DNA of 64,000 bases from contig NZ_WIXO01000001.1 of the NCBI RefSeq assembly GCF_009709575.1, forward strand, positions 4,218,001 to 4,282,000. Direction: 5' to 3'. The position numbers and the translations under genes were made by a program. This document shows positions 52,358 through 61,623 of the stretch, one piece after another. The notes under the pieces were generated by a model. The model searched no databases and had not been told where the DNA came from. It saw only the letters and a list, made by a program, of their open reading frames with translations. Each line of letters starts with the position of its first letter. Position 1 is the first letter of the stretch. The stretch is from Streptomyces taklimakanensis (GTDB lineage: Bacteria > Actinomycetota > Actinomycetes > Streptomycetales > Streptomycetaceae).

Positions 52358-52780
52358 GTGAGCCCGATGAGCCAGGCGGCGCAGAACCTGAACTGGTTGA
52401 TCACCAACTTCGTGGAGAACACCCCGGGGGTGTCGCACACGGTGGTGGTCTCCGCCGACGGCCTCCTTCTGGCCATGTCCGAGGGGTTCCCGCGGGACCG
52501 TGCCGATCAGTTGGCGGCGGTCGCGTCGGGGCTGACCTCGCTGACCGCTGGTGCGTCGCGGATCTTCGAGGGGGGTGCGGTGAATCAGACGGTGGTGGAG
52601 ATGGAGCGTGGGTTCCTGTTCATCATGTCGATCTCCGACGGCTCCTCGTTGGCGGTGTTGGCGCACCCGGAGGCGGACATCGGTCTGGTCGGGTACGAGA
52701 TGGCCCTGCTGGTGGATCGCGCGGGTACGGTGCTGACGCCGGACCTCCGCGCCGAACTGCAGGGAAGTCTCCTCAACTAA
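52358..52780 (+). CDS. cvnB: Conservon roadblock/LC7 protein CvnB (second copy)
   Basis: A 140-residue protein identical in amino acid sequence to the first CvnB. It starts at GTG 52358, one base after the cvnA stop, with GGAG upstream. The shared start region and the identical proteins mean the two conservons could exchange this subunit. Confidence 0.93.
   Translation: MSPMSQAAQNLNWLITNFVENTPGVSHTVVVSADGLLLAMSEGFPRDRADQLAAVASGLTSLTAGASRIFEGGAVNQTVVEMERGFLFIMSISDGSSLAVLAHPEADIGLVGYEMALLVDRAGTVLTPDLRAELQGSLLN
52367..52777 (+). repeat. Near-identical block, cvnB copy 2
   Basis: Partner of 47324-47734; one synonymous difference over 411 bases. Confidence 0.95.
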
Positions 52781-52894
52781 CCAACAGACCGTGCGCATCG
52801 CGTCTCCGCGCCGCTAGGGTGCGGGGGCGCGATGGGATCCGGCCAGTTCCGAAGCGACGACCCCCGAATTACGTCCGGCAGTGGAGGAGGAGAC

Positions 52895-53464
52895 GTGGTA
52901 ACGCCCCCAGGTGGTCCCTACGGCGGTGAACACCAGCCTCAGCCGCAGCACGACCAGCCCCAGCGGTACAACTTCCCCTCCGCGCCCAGCCGGCAGTGGC
53001 AGACGCCTCCGCCTCCCGACGGCCCGGAACAGTACCGGCAGCACCGGCAGCAGCCTCCCCCGTCCCGCCCGACCGAGCAGACCGGGCCCCGAGAGACCGG
53101 GGCGGCGGGCGGCGGCGGAGACTCCTCGCCGCTGGTGCGTCCGTACGCCATGACCGGGGGTCGCACCCGCCCGCGCTACCAGTTGGCGATAGAGGCGCTG
53201 GTGCACACCACGGCGCAGCCCGCGCAGCTCCAGGGCCAACTGCCCGAGCACCAGCGGATCTGCCGACTGTGTTATGAGATCAAATCGGTAGCGGAGATCT
53301 CCGCACTCCTCTCCATTCCCTTGGGCGTCGCCCGTATCCTCGTCGCCGACCTGGCCGAGGCCGGACTCGTCGCCATCCACCAGGCCGGCGGCGAAGAGTC
53401 CGCCGGTGGCCAGCCAGACGTGACACTGCTCGAAAGGGTGCTCAGTGGACTTCGCAAGCTCTAG
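52895..53464 (+). CDS. cvnC: Conservon DUF742 protein CvnC (second copy)
   Basis: A 189-residue DUF742 protein with a longer Pro/Gln-rich N-terminus than the first copy ('YNFPSAPSRQWQTPPPPDGPEQ'). I choose GTG 52895 because GGAGGAGG precedes it at proper distance and 'VVTPPGGPYGG' resembles the usual opening. ATG 52832 in frame would add 21 residues without a good ribosome site. The domain core ('LVRPYAMTGGRTRPRYQLAIEALV') is nearly identical to the first copy, then diverges ('HTTAQPAQLQGQLPEHQ'), and the 3' end (from 53417) becomes identical again. Confidence 0.9.
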   Translation: MVTPPGGPYGGEHQPQPQHDQPQRYNFPSAPSRQWQTPPPPDGPEQYRQHRQQPPPSRPTEQTGPRETGAAGGGGDSSPLVRPYAMTGGRTRPRYQLAIEALVHTTAQPAQLQGQLPEHQRICRLCYEIKSVAEISALLSIPLGVARILVADLAEAGLVAIHQAGGEESAGGQPDVTLLERVLSGLRKL

Positions 53465-54004
53465 CGGTGCATCGCGCTCCACCACCTCCGCGAAGATCGT
53501 GGTGGCGGGCGGGTTCGGCGTGGGCAAGACGACCTTCGTGGGCGCCGTGTCGGAGATCAACCCGCTGCGCACCGAGGCCGTGATGACCGCCGCGTCCGCG
53601 GGGATCGACGATCTGACCCACACCGGCGACAAGACCACCACGACGGTGGCGATGGACTTCGGTCGTATCACGTTGGACCAGGATCTGATCCTGTACCTGT
53701 TCGGTACGCCGGGGCAGGATCGGTTCTGGTTCATGTGGGACGACCTGGTGCGTGGTGCGATCGGTGCGGTGGTGTTGGTGGACACCCGGCGTCTTGCGGA
53801 TTGTTTTCCGGCGGTGGACTACTTCGAGAATTCGGGTCTGCCGTTCGTGATCGCGCTCAACGGGTTCGACGGGCAGCAGCCGTACACGCCGGACGAGGTG
53901 CGTGAGGCGTTGCAGATCGGTCCGGACGCGCCGATCATCACCACCGACGCGCGGCAGCGGGCGGAGGCCAAGAGCGCGTTGATCACCCTGGTCGAACACG
54001 CGCT
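53417..54004 (+). repeat. Identical 588-bp block, end of cvnC plus cvnD, copy 2
   Basis: Partner of 48170-48757. Upstream of 53417 the two cvnC genes are clearly diverged, so the boundary is sharp. Confidence 0.92.
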
Positions 54005-54023
54005 CATGGCGCGCCTGCGCTGA
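53445..54023 (+). CDS. cvnD: Conservon small GTPase CvnD (second copy)
   Basis: A 192-residue GTPase, the same as the first CvnD except for one residue near the end (Met for Leu). It has the same P-loop and G3 motifs and the same 20-base overlap with cvnC. It is the last gene of the second conservon; a hairpin at 54093 follows. Confidence 0.94.
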   Translation: MDFASSSGASRSTTSAKIVVAGGFGVGKTTFVGAVSEINPLRTEAVMTAASAGIDDLTHTGDKTTTTVAMDFGRITLDQDLILYLFGTPGQDRFWFMWDDLVRGAIGAVVLVDTRRLADCFPAVDYFENSGLPFVIALNGFDGQQPYTPDEVREALQIGPDAPIITTDARQRAEAKSALITLVEHALMARLR

Positions 54024-54092
54024 CCGGATCCGGGTCTTCTCCTCCCGCCTTGCCGCGGGTACCCGAAGACCACACCCCCACACCCGTACGAC

Positions 54093-54124
54093 GGGCCCCG
54101 CACACCCCACCGGGTGCGGGGCCC
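54093..54124 (+). terminator. Hairpin terminator after the second conservon
   Basis: An 11-bp perfect stem (54093-54103 with 54114-54124) with a 10-base loop, 69 bases after the cvnD stop. The rest of the 228-base gap before the next gene holds its promoter region but no gene. Confidence 0.75.
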
Positions 54125-54251
54125 GCGGCGTGTTGCGCCCCGGCCGCCCCGGCCGGCTCCGGTGGGCGGGCCGAGCGGCACGCCGGGGCCGGCCGGGGCT
54201 TACCCTGGAGTGTCATCTCCCATCCGCGATCAACGAGGGGCAGCACCACCC

Positions 54252-55034
54252 GTGCGCATCGCCAGGTTCTCCATCGACGGCAACGTCGCGTTCGGAGTCG
54301 TGGAAGGGGACGCCCAGGCCGGCGACGGCCCCGTCCTCGACATCATCAAGGGCCACCCCTTCGCCGAGTTCGAGCGCTCGGGCCGGCGCGTCCCGGTGGA
54401 CAAGGTCCGCCTGTTGCCGCCGGTGTTGCCCAACAAGGTGGTGGCGATCGGCCGCAACTACGCCGAGCACGCGGCGGAGCTGGGCAACGAGGTTCCCGAG
54501 GTCCCCGTCACCTTCTTCAAGCCCTCCACCTCCGTGGTGGGGCCCGATGATCCGATCACCTACCCGTCCTTCTCCCGGGAGGTGCACCACGAGGCCGAGC
54601 TGGCCGTGGTCATCGGCCGGATGTGCAGCCAGGTTCCCCGGGAGCGGGTCGCGGACGTGATCCTGGGCTACACCTGCGCCAACGACGTCACCGCCCGTGA
54701 CGTCCAGCGCGCCGAGGACCAGTGGGCCCGGGCCAAGGGCTTCGACGGCGCCTGCCCGCTGGGCCCATGGGTGGTCACCGACGTCGACCCGTCGGACCTG
54801 GCGATCATGTGCACCGTCAACGGCGAGCAGCGGCAGCTCGGCCGCACCAGCCAGATGGTGCGCTCGGTGGAGGACCTGGTCGTCCACGTCACCGAGGCGA
54901 TGACGCTGCTCCCCGGGGACGTGATCCTCACCGGCACCCCGGCGGGCGTCGGCCCCCTCAACGTCGGCGACGAGGTCGCCGTCACCATCGAAGGCATCGG
55001 CACTCTCACCAACAAGGTGATCAAGCGTGGCTAG
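54252..55034 (+). CDS. Fumarylacetoacetate hydrolase family protein
   Basis: A 260-residue FAH-fold protein: a short N-terminal domain ('ARFSIDGNVAFGVVEGD'), then the catalytic core with 'VVAIGRNYAEHAAELG', metal-binding Glu residues in 'REVHHEAELAVVIGR', 'GYTCANDVTARDVQ', 'GACPLGPWVV' and 'LLPGDVILTGTPAGVGPL'. Members act as acylpyruvases, oxaloacetate decarboxylases or diketo-acid hydrolases; which applies here cannot be told. GTG 54252 is chosen from the conserved start. It overlaps gltX by 8 bases, so the two are translationally linked, which is common in Streptomyces without a known reason. Confidence 0.88.
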   Translation: MRIARFSIDGNVAFGVVEGDAQAGDGPVLDIIKGHPFAEFERSGRRVPVDKVRLLPPVLPNKVVAIGRNYAEHAAELGNEVPEVPVTFFKPSTSVVGPDDPITYPSFSREVHHEAELAVVIGRMCSQVPRERVADVILGYTCANDVTARDVQRAEDQWARAKGFDGACPLGPWVVTDVDPSDLAIMCTVNGEQRQLGRTSQMVRSVEDLVVHVTEAMTLLPGDVILTGTPAGVGPLNVGDEVAVTIEGIGTLTNKVIKRG

Positions 55035-56529
55035 CGCATCTGACGTACGCGTACGGTTCTGTCCCTCGCCGACCGGCAACCCCCATGTGGGGCTGGTCCG
55101 CACCGCCCTGTTCAACTGGGCCTTCGCCCGGCACCACGGCGGCACCTTCGTCTTCCGCATCGAGGACACCGACGCGGCCCGCGACTCCGAGGAGTCCTAC
55201 GAGCAGCTCCTGGACGCCATGCGCTGGCTGGGCTTCGAGTGGGACGAGGGCCCCGGGGTCGGCGGCCCGCACGCCCCCTACCGCCAGTCGCAGCGGATGG
55301 AGATCTACGCGGACGTCGCCCGGAAGCTGCAGGAAGCCGGCCACGCCTACCGCTGCTACTGCACCGCCGAGGAGCTGGAGGAGCGCCGCGAGGCCGCCCG
55401 CAAGGCCGGCAGGCCCTCCGGTTACGACGGGAAGTGCCGCACCCTCACCGACGAGCAGAAGGCCGCGTACGAGGCCGAGGGGCGCGCCTCGATCGTCCGC
55501 TTCCGGATGCCGGATACGCCGATCACCTTCACCGACCTGGTCCGCGGCGAGCTGACCTTCACCCCGGAGAACGTCACCGACTACGGCATCGTCCGGGCCA
55601 ACGGCGCCCCGCTGTACACGCTGGTCAACCCGGTCGACGACGCGCTGATGGAGATCACCCACGTCCTGCGCGGCGAGGACCTGCTCTCCTCCACCCCGCG
55701 CCAGATCGCCCTGTACCGGGCGCTGGCCGAGATCGGCGTCGGCAACGGGAGCGTCCCACAGTTCGGACACCTGCCGTACGTGATGGGGGAGGGCAACAAG
55801 AAGCTCTCCAAGCGCGACCCGCAGTCCTCGCTCAACCTCTACCGCGAGCGCGGCTTCCTCCCCGAGGGCCTGCTCAACTACCTGGCCCTGCTGGGCTGGT
55901 CGATCGCGGAGGACCGGGACATCTTCTCGATGGACGAGATGGTCGCGGCCTTCGAGATCGGGAACGTCAACGCCAACCCGGCGCGCTTCGACCTCAAGAA
56001 GTGCGAGGCCATCAACGCCACCCACATCCGGGAGCTGGACGTCAAGGACTTCGTCGCCCGCTGCGAGCCGTGGCTGGTCGCCCCGCACGCCCCCTGGGCG
56101 CCGGAGGACTTCGACCGCGCCGCCTTCGAGGCGCTGGCCCCGCTGGCCCAGACCCGGCTGACCGTCCTGTCGGACATCACCGCCAACGTCGACTTCCTCT
56201 TCCTGCCGGAGCCGGTCCAGGACGAGGCGTCGTGGAAGAAGGCCATGAAGCCCGGCGCGGACGCCCTGCTGCGCACCGCTCGCGCCAAGCTGGCCGAGGC
56301 CGAGTGGAGCGCCGAGCCGCTGAAGGAGGCCGTCCTGGCCGCCGGCGAGGAGCACGGCCTGAAGCTGGGCAAGGCCCAGGCCCCGGTCCGCGTCGCCGTC
56401 ACCGGCCGCACCGTCGGGCTGCCGCTGTTCGAGTCCCTGGAGGTCCTGGGCCGCGACCGCACCCTGGCCCGCGTGGACGCCGCCCTGGCGAAGCTGGAGG
56501 CCGGCGCGGGGGCGCGGACGGAGGCGTGA
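55027..56529 (+). CDS. gltX: Glutamate--tRNA ligase
   Basis: A 500-residue class I synthetase. The HIGH-type motif is 'SPTGNPHVGLVRTALFNW' and the KMSKS-type motif is 'KKLSKRDPQSSL'. 'FRIEDTDAARDSEESYEQLLDAMRWLG' is the Glu-specific Rossmann segment. Anticodon-binding helical domains fill the C-terminal third. In organisms without GlnRS, GluRS also charges tRNA-Gln with Glu, and GatCAB (15.4-19 kb) repairs it. The genes for tRNA-Gln and two tRNA-Glu follow directly, so enzyme and substrates are clustered. It starts at GTG 55027 within the end of the FAH gene. Confidence 0.97.
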   Translation: MASASDVRVRFCPSPTGNPHVGLVRTALFNWAFARHHGGTFVFRIEDTDAARDSEESYEQLLDAMRWLGFEWDEGPGVGGPHAPYRQSQRMEIYADVARKLQEAGHAYRCYCTAEELEERREAARKAGRPSGYDGKCRTLTDEQKAAYEAEGRASIVRFRMPDTPITFTDLVRGELTFTPENVTDYGIVRANGAPLYTLVNPVDDALMEITHVLRGEDLLSSTPRQIALYRALAEIGVGNGSVPQFGHLPYVMGEGNKKLSKRDPQSSLNLYRERGFLPEGLLNYLALLGWSIAEDRDIFSMDEMVAAFEIGNVNANPARFDLKKCEAINATHIRELDVKDFVARCEPWLVAPHAPWAPEDFDRAAFEALAPLAQTRLTVLSDITANVDFLFLPEPVQDEASWKKAMKPGADALLRTARAKLAEAEWSAEPLKEAVLAAGEEHGLKLGKAQAPVRVAVTGRTVGLPLFESLEVLGRDRTLARVDAALAKLEAGAGARTEA

Positions 56530-56811
56530 GCGGTGGAGGGCCGGGTGGTGGGCCGGGAGCCCGTCCCGGCCCTCCACGCGTCATCGCTCGGCGAACCCGC
56601 CCGCTCGGGTCCCGGCGAGGCGGCAACGCCCGGGGTCGTCCGTACACGGAACGCCGGTGCGACAGGACACCGACGACCCGGCGGGAACTCGTTTTGGAGC
56701 ACGGGCTTCCATCGGGTAATGTTCTTCCCGTCGCCAGGCGGAACGGGCCGAAAGGCCGGAGAAGCAAGGCGATCACCAGGACGACAAGTTCGACAAGAAC
56801 TTGAGTTCCGG

Positions 56812-56882
56812 TGGGGTATGGTGTAATTGGCAGCACGACTGATTCTGGTTCAGTTAGTCTAGGTTCGAGTCCTGGTACCCCA
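56812..56882 (+). tRNA. tRNA-Gln (anticodon CUG)
   Basis: A 71-base cloverleaf: acceptor TGGGGTA/TACCCCA, anticodon stem ACTGA/TCAGT around the loop TTCTGGT with CTG at the anticodon position, and T-loop TTCGAGT. No CCA is encoded after the discriminator region. It lies about 280 bases after gltX. Confidence 0.93.
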
Positions 56883-56907
56883 GCGCGATCTTCCCAGCGA
56901 GATCCAC

Positions 56908-56980
56908 GCCCCCGTTGTGTAGCGGCCTAGCACGCCGCCCTCTCAAGGCGGTAGCGCCGGTTCGAATCCGGTCGGGGGTA
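56908..56980 (+). tRNA. tRNA-Glu (anticodon CUC), copy 1
   Basis: A 73-base cloverleaf: acceptor GCCCCCG/CGGGGGT, anticodon stem CCGCC/GGCGG around CTCTCAA (anticodon CTC), T-loop TTCGAAT. No CCA is encoded. It is 25 bases after tRNA-Gln. Confidence 0.94.
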
Positions 56981-57006
56981 CTCGGTTCCTCGGGACCGTA
57001 GCTGGG

Positions 57007-57079
57007 GCCCCCGTTGTGTAGCGGCCTAGCACGCCGCCCTCTCAAGGCGGTAGCGCCGGTTCGAATCCGGTCGGGGGTA
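57007..57079 (+). tRNA. tRNA-Glu (anticodon CUC), copy 2
   Basis: Identical in sequence to copy 1 at 56908-56980, with a 26-base spacer. Probably one transcript with the other two tRNAs, ended by the hairpin at 57093. Confidence 0.94.
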
Positions 57080-57092
57080 CGGGAGAAAAAGG

Positions 57093-57130
57093 GAGGCCCT
57101 CCGTTCAGGCGGAGGGCCTCTTCCCGTTTT
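57093..57130 (+). terminator. Terminator of the tRNA cluster
   Basis: Stem GAGGCCCTCCG (57093-57103) with CGGAGGGCCTC (57110-57120), loop TTCAGG, followed by TTCCCGTTTT. The 230 bases between it and the ndgR stop show no gene. Confidence 0.85.
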
Positions 57131-57360
57131 CCCGTTGTCTTCTCGCGGTCCCTTCCTCGAAGCGCTCCGGCCCCGGGCGACCGGACAGGTGTGCACGGAG
57201 GCGAGGCCGTGCCGTCCGTACCACGGTCGGTGGGGGCGAGGAGGGGCGCGAAGGGGGCCCGGCCGCGGCGACGTCGGCGCGGTCGTGCCGTGGGCCTTCG
57301 CGGGGAGGCGGCGGGGCGGAGTGCCGCACCACGGGCCGCGGTGCGTATCCGGCCGCCCTG

Positions 57361-58080
57361 TCAGCCGCCGTTGCGGCGTAGCGCCTCGGTGAGCCGGCCG
57401 GCGGCCTCCACGATGGCCTGGGCGTGCATCCGGCCGGGGTGGCGGGTCAGGCGCTCGATCGGCCCGGAGACCGACACGGCCGCCACCACGCGGTTGGACG
57501 GGCCGCGCACGGGGGCGGAGACCGAGGCGACGCCGGGTTCGCGCTCGCCGATGGACTGGGCCCAGCCGCGCCGGCGCACGCCCGACAGGGCCGTCGCCGT
57601 GAACCGGGCGCCCTGCAGACCGCGGTGCAGCCGCTCGGGCTCCTCCCAGGCCATCAACACCTGGGCCGCCGAGCCGGCCTTCATCGGGAGCGTGGAGCCG
57701 ACCGGCACGGTGTCCCGCAGTCCGGAGAGTCGTTCCGCCGCCGCCACACAGATGCGCATGTCGCCCTGGCGCCGGTAGAGCTGGGCGCTCTCCCCGGTCA
57801 CGTCGCGCAGGTGCGTGAGCACCGGGCCCGCCGAGGCGAGCAGACGGTCCTCGCCCGCGGCGGCGGCCAGTTCGGCCAGCCGCGGGCCCAGGATGAACCG
57901 GCCCTGCATGTCGCGGGCCACGAAACGGTGGTGTTCCAGGGCCACCGCGAGCCGGTGCGCCGTGGGGCGGGCGAGCCCGGTCGCCCCGACCAACCCGGCG
58001 AGGGTGGCCGGACCGGACTCCAGAGCGCTCAAGACCAGAGCCGCCTTGTCGAGTACGCCGACGCCGCTAGAGTTGTCCAT
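57361..58080 (-). CDS. ndgR: IclR-family regulator NdgR
   Basis: A 239-residue IclR regulator: N-terminal winged helix ('VLDKAALVLSALESGPATLAGLVGATGLARPTAHRLAVALEHH', about residues 9-51) and a C-terminal effector domain ('LRDTVPVGSTLPMKAGSAAQVLMAW', 'SVSAPVRGPSNRVVAAVSVSGP'). Its length and its position divergent from leuCD match NdgR of S. coelicolor, which controls leucine synthesis and other amino acid genes and affects antibiotic production. ATG 58080 is close to the dyad at 58093, so it probably represses itself and leuCD. Confidence 0.9.
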   Translation of the reverse strand: MDNSSGVGVLDKAALVLSALESGPATLAGLVGATGLARPTAHRLAVALEHHRFVARDMQGRFILGPRLAELAAAAGEDRLLASAGPVLTHLRDVTGESAQLYRRQGDMRICVAAAERLSGLRDTVPVGSTLPMKAGSAAQVLMAWEEPERLHRGLQGARFTATALSGVRRRGWAQSIGEREPGVASVSAPVRGPSNRVVAAVSVSGPIERLTRHPGRMHAQAIVEAAGRLTEALRRNGG

Positions 58081-58092
58081 GCAACGATACTC

Positions 58093-58113
58093 GCGTCTCA
58101 CATTACGAAACGC
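58093..58113 (+). promoter_or_regulatory. Probable NdgR operator in the ndgR-leuC gap
   Basis: Imperfect dyad GCGTCTC-N7-GAAACGC (six of seven pairs match) in an AT-rich stretch, 12 bases from the ndgR start. IclR regulators bind short dyads of this size. The assignment to NdgR is from position. Confidence 0.55.
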
Positions 58114-58210
58114 AAGTTCAATTTCCCCGGGGACCCGCCAAGCTGGGGTGACGGTCGCCACCCCGCACACCAGCAGTGCCGCGGGCGGGGCGGCATGGAC
58201 GCCGAGAAGA

Positions 58211-58230
58211 GGCCGGCAGTGCTGCCGGCC
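58211..58230 (+). promoter_or_regulatory. Hairpin directly before the leuC ribosome site
   Basis: GGCCGGCAG-TG-CTGCCGGCC, a perfect 9-bp stem, ends at 58230, and the GGAGGG ribosome site begins at 58231. A transcript hairpin abutting the ribosome site could tune leuC translation. Confidence 0.5.
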
Positions 58231-58242
58231 GGAGGGAAAGCG

Positions 58243-59667
<1,425 letters not shown>

Positions 59668-59675
59668 GAGCAGCC

Positions 59676-60269
59676 ATGGAAGCCTTCACCACACACACCG
59701 GTCGCGCCGTTCCGCTGCGCCGCAGCAACGTCGACACCGACCAGATCATCCCCGCGCACTGGCTGAAGAAGGTCACCCGCGACGGCTTCGAGGACGGCCT
59801 GTTCGAGGCGTGGCGCAAGGACCCGGAGTTCGTGCTCAACCGGCCCGAGCGGCAGGGTGCCACCGTGCTGGTGGCCGGCCCCGACTTCGGCACCGGTTCC
59901 TCGCGTGAGCACGCCGTCTGGGCGCTGCAGAACTACGGCTTCAAGACCGTGATCTCCTCCCGCTTCGCCGACATCTTCCGCGGCAACTCGCTGAAGAACG
60001 GCCTGCTCACCGTCGTCCTGCCGCAGGAGACGGTGGACGCGCTGTGGGAGCTGACCGAGGCCGATCCGACGGTCGAGATCACCGTGGACCTCGTGGCGCG
60101 CGAGGTCACCGCCCCCGGCGTGACGGCCGCCTTCGAGCTGGACGAGAACGCCCGTTGGCGACTGTTGGAGGGGCTGGACGACATCAGCATCACCCTGCGG
60201 CACGAGGACGCCATCGCCGCCTACGAGGCCGGGCGGCCCTCGTTCAAGCCGCGGACCCTGGTGGCCTGA
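59676..60269 (+). CDS. leuD: 3-isopropylmalate dehydratase small subunit
   Basis: A 197-residue swivelling-domain partner of LeuC. 'RAVPLRRSNVDTDQIIPAHWLKKVTRDGFEDGLF', 'GPDFGTGSSREHAVWALQNYGFKTVISSRFADIFRGNSLKNGLL' (substrate-binding Ser-Arg) and a C-terminal 'FELDENARWRLLEGLDDI' are typical. It is co-transcribed with leuC and ends at a 29-bp hairpin. Confidence 0.97.
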   Translation: MEAFTTHTGRAVPLRRSNVDTDQIIPAHWLKKVTRDGFEDGLFEAWRKDPEFVLNRPERQGATVLVAGPDFGTGSSREHAVWALQNYGFKTVISSRFADIFRGNSLKNGLLTVVLPQETVDALWELTEADPTVEITVDLVAREVTAPGVTAAFELDENARWRLLEGLDDISITLRHEDAIAAYEAGRPSFKPRTLVA

Positions 60270-60282
60270 GCGGCTACGGAGC

Positions 60283-60346
60283 CCCGCCCACGCACGGGAG
60301 CGCCCCCGACCCCCCCCGGTCGGGGGCGCTCCCGTGCGTGGGCGGG
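60283..60346 (+). terminator. 29-bp perfect hairpin after leuD with a six-C loop
   Basis: Arms 60283-60311 and 60318-60346 are perfectly complementary over 29 bases; the loop is CCCCCC. It is the longest perfect stem I noticed in the window. Confidence 0.9.
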
Positions 60347-60511
60347 ACGTCGGGCCTTCGCGGGGCCTTCGCGCCGGAACGCTCCGGAGGCGGAGGCCAC
60401 CTTCCCCGCCCGGGGAGGCGGTTGGGCGTGGAGGCGTCCGTCCTCCCCGACCGTCCTCGGGCGTTGGGCCCCTCAGGGGTGACAACTCGCCACCAATGAC
60501 ACAATCTGTGC

Positions 60512-60766
60512 ATGGAAAGCGACGGTCAACTCCCGCTCCACGACCTCGTCGCCGCTCGGCTGAAGGACGCCCACACGAGGGTGTGGCGGATGCGGGTGCC
60601 GGAGGACGCCCGGAAGGCGCTCACCCGTCGGCTGCTGGTCATCACGGCGGCCGCCAAACACGATCTGTCCGGCGCGGCACGGCGACTGGACCGCTTCGTG
60701 GCGGAACTCGACGGAGAAGGGACTCCCGGACGGCGGGAAGGCCCGGGCACCGAGGGAAGTGCGTGA
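60512..60766 (+). CDS. Conserved small protein upstream of hupS, unknown function
   Basis: An 84-residue protein from ATG 60512. A mostly helical, basic core ('LVAARLKDAHTRVWRMRVPEDARKALTRRLLVITAAAKHDLSGAARRLDRFVAEL') is followed by a Gly/Glu tail. It has no membrane segment and no recognised domain. GC-ending codons and its place in a conserved Streptomyces neighbourhood (between leuD and hupS) support a real gene. The ribosome site is weak. Confidence 0.65.
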   Translation: MESDGQLPLHDLVAARLKDAHTRVWRMRVPEDARKALTRRLLVITAAAKHDLSGAARRLDRFVAELDGEGTPGRREGPGTEGSA

Positions 60767-60891
60767 TGGTCGATTTTGTTGCGACACAAGGGTGATTCGC
60801 ACGTTTCGCGTTTGATTTGCGGTGAATATCTGCCTAACGTGCGAAAAAGCTCGGACAGATTCGTTCTGGCAATGCCTCCGAAGGGGAAGAC

Positions 60892-61497
60892 GTGAACAAG
60901 GCGCAGCTCGTTGAAGCAATTGCCGACAAGCTCGGCGGACGACAGCAGGCCGCCGACGCGGTGGACGTGGTGCTGGACGCGATCGTCCGCGCGGTCGTCG
61001 CCGGCGACCGGGTCTCGGTCACCGGCTTCGGCTCGTTCGAGAAGGTCGAGCGTCCGGCCCGTTACGCCCGCAACCCCCAGACCGGCGAGCGCGTCAGGGT
61101 CAAGAAGACCTCCGTTCCGCGCTTCCGCGCCGGGCAGGGCTTCAAGGATCTGGTCAGCGGCGCCAAGAAGCTCCCCAAGAACGACGTGGCCGTGAAGAAG
61201 GCGCCCAAGGGCAGCCTCTCGGGCGGTACCACCACCCGCAAGGCGACGGCGAAGAAGGCCGCCGCCAAGAAGGCGGCTCCGGCGAAGAAGACCACGGCGA
61301 AGAAGGCCACGGCCAAGAAGGCGCCCGCCAAGAAGGCTACGGCCAAGGCCACCCCGGCGAAGAAGACCGCGGCGAAGAAGGCGGCTCCGGCGAAGAAGAC
61401 CGCGGCCAAGAAGGCCACGGCCAAGAAGGCGCCCGCCAAGAAGGCCCCCGGCCGCAGGACCTCGACCCGCAAGAGGGCCACCGCCCGCAGGAAGTGA
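60892..61497 (+). CDS. hupS: HU-family nucleoid protein with lysine-rich tail (HupS type)
   Basis: A 201-residue two-part protein. Residues 1-93 form an HU domain ('MNKAQLVEAIADKLGGRQQAADAV', 'VTGFGSFEKVERPARYARNPQTGERV', 'VPRFRAGQGFKDLV'). Residues from about 100 to the end are a histone-H1-like tail of repeated AKK, PAKKA and TAKKA units, ending in 'RKRATARRK'. This matches HupS, which compacts the nucleoid during sporulation. GTG 60892 follows GAAGGGGAAG. The 125-base upstream region is AT-rich (around 60770-60860), with TTGATT and TAACGT near 60810-60838 as possible -35 and -10. The tail length depends on repeats and may vary between strains. Confidence 0.95.
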   Translation: MNKAQLVEAIADKLGGRQQAADAVDVVLDAIVRAVVAGDRVSVTGFGSFEKVERPARYARNPQTGERVRVKKTSVPRFRAGQGFKDLVSGAKKLPKNDVAVKKAPKGSLSGGTTTRKATAKKAAAKKAAPAKKTTAKKATAKKAPAKKATAKATPAKKTAAKKAAPAKKTAAKKATAKKAPAKKAPGRRTSTRKRATARRK

Positions 61498-61623
61498 GAC
61501 GGGGAACCACCGACCGCGCCGGACCGGGCTCCCGCGGAGCCCGGTCCGCGGCCCGTCCGCTCCGCACCCGGCCCCCGCACCCGTGCCGCCCCCGCGGCCG
61601 CCGGCTCCTCTAGGCTCGTCGCC

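Noticed and set aside
58195..58242. ATG 58195 as an earlier leuC start
   Set aside because: It would add 16 residues not found in LeuC proteins, run through a strong hairpin and ignore the excellent ribosome site at 58231.
60312..60317. Six-C loop of the leuD hairpin, resembling the actinobacterial 6C RNA
   Set aside because: The 6C RNA has two adjacent hairpins with C-rich loops. Only one very long stem is present here, right after an operon, so terminator is the simpler reading.
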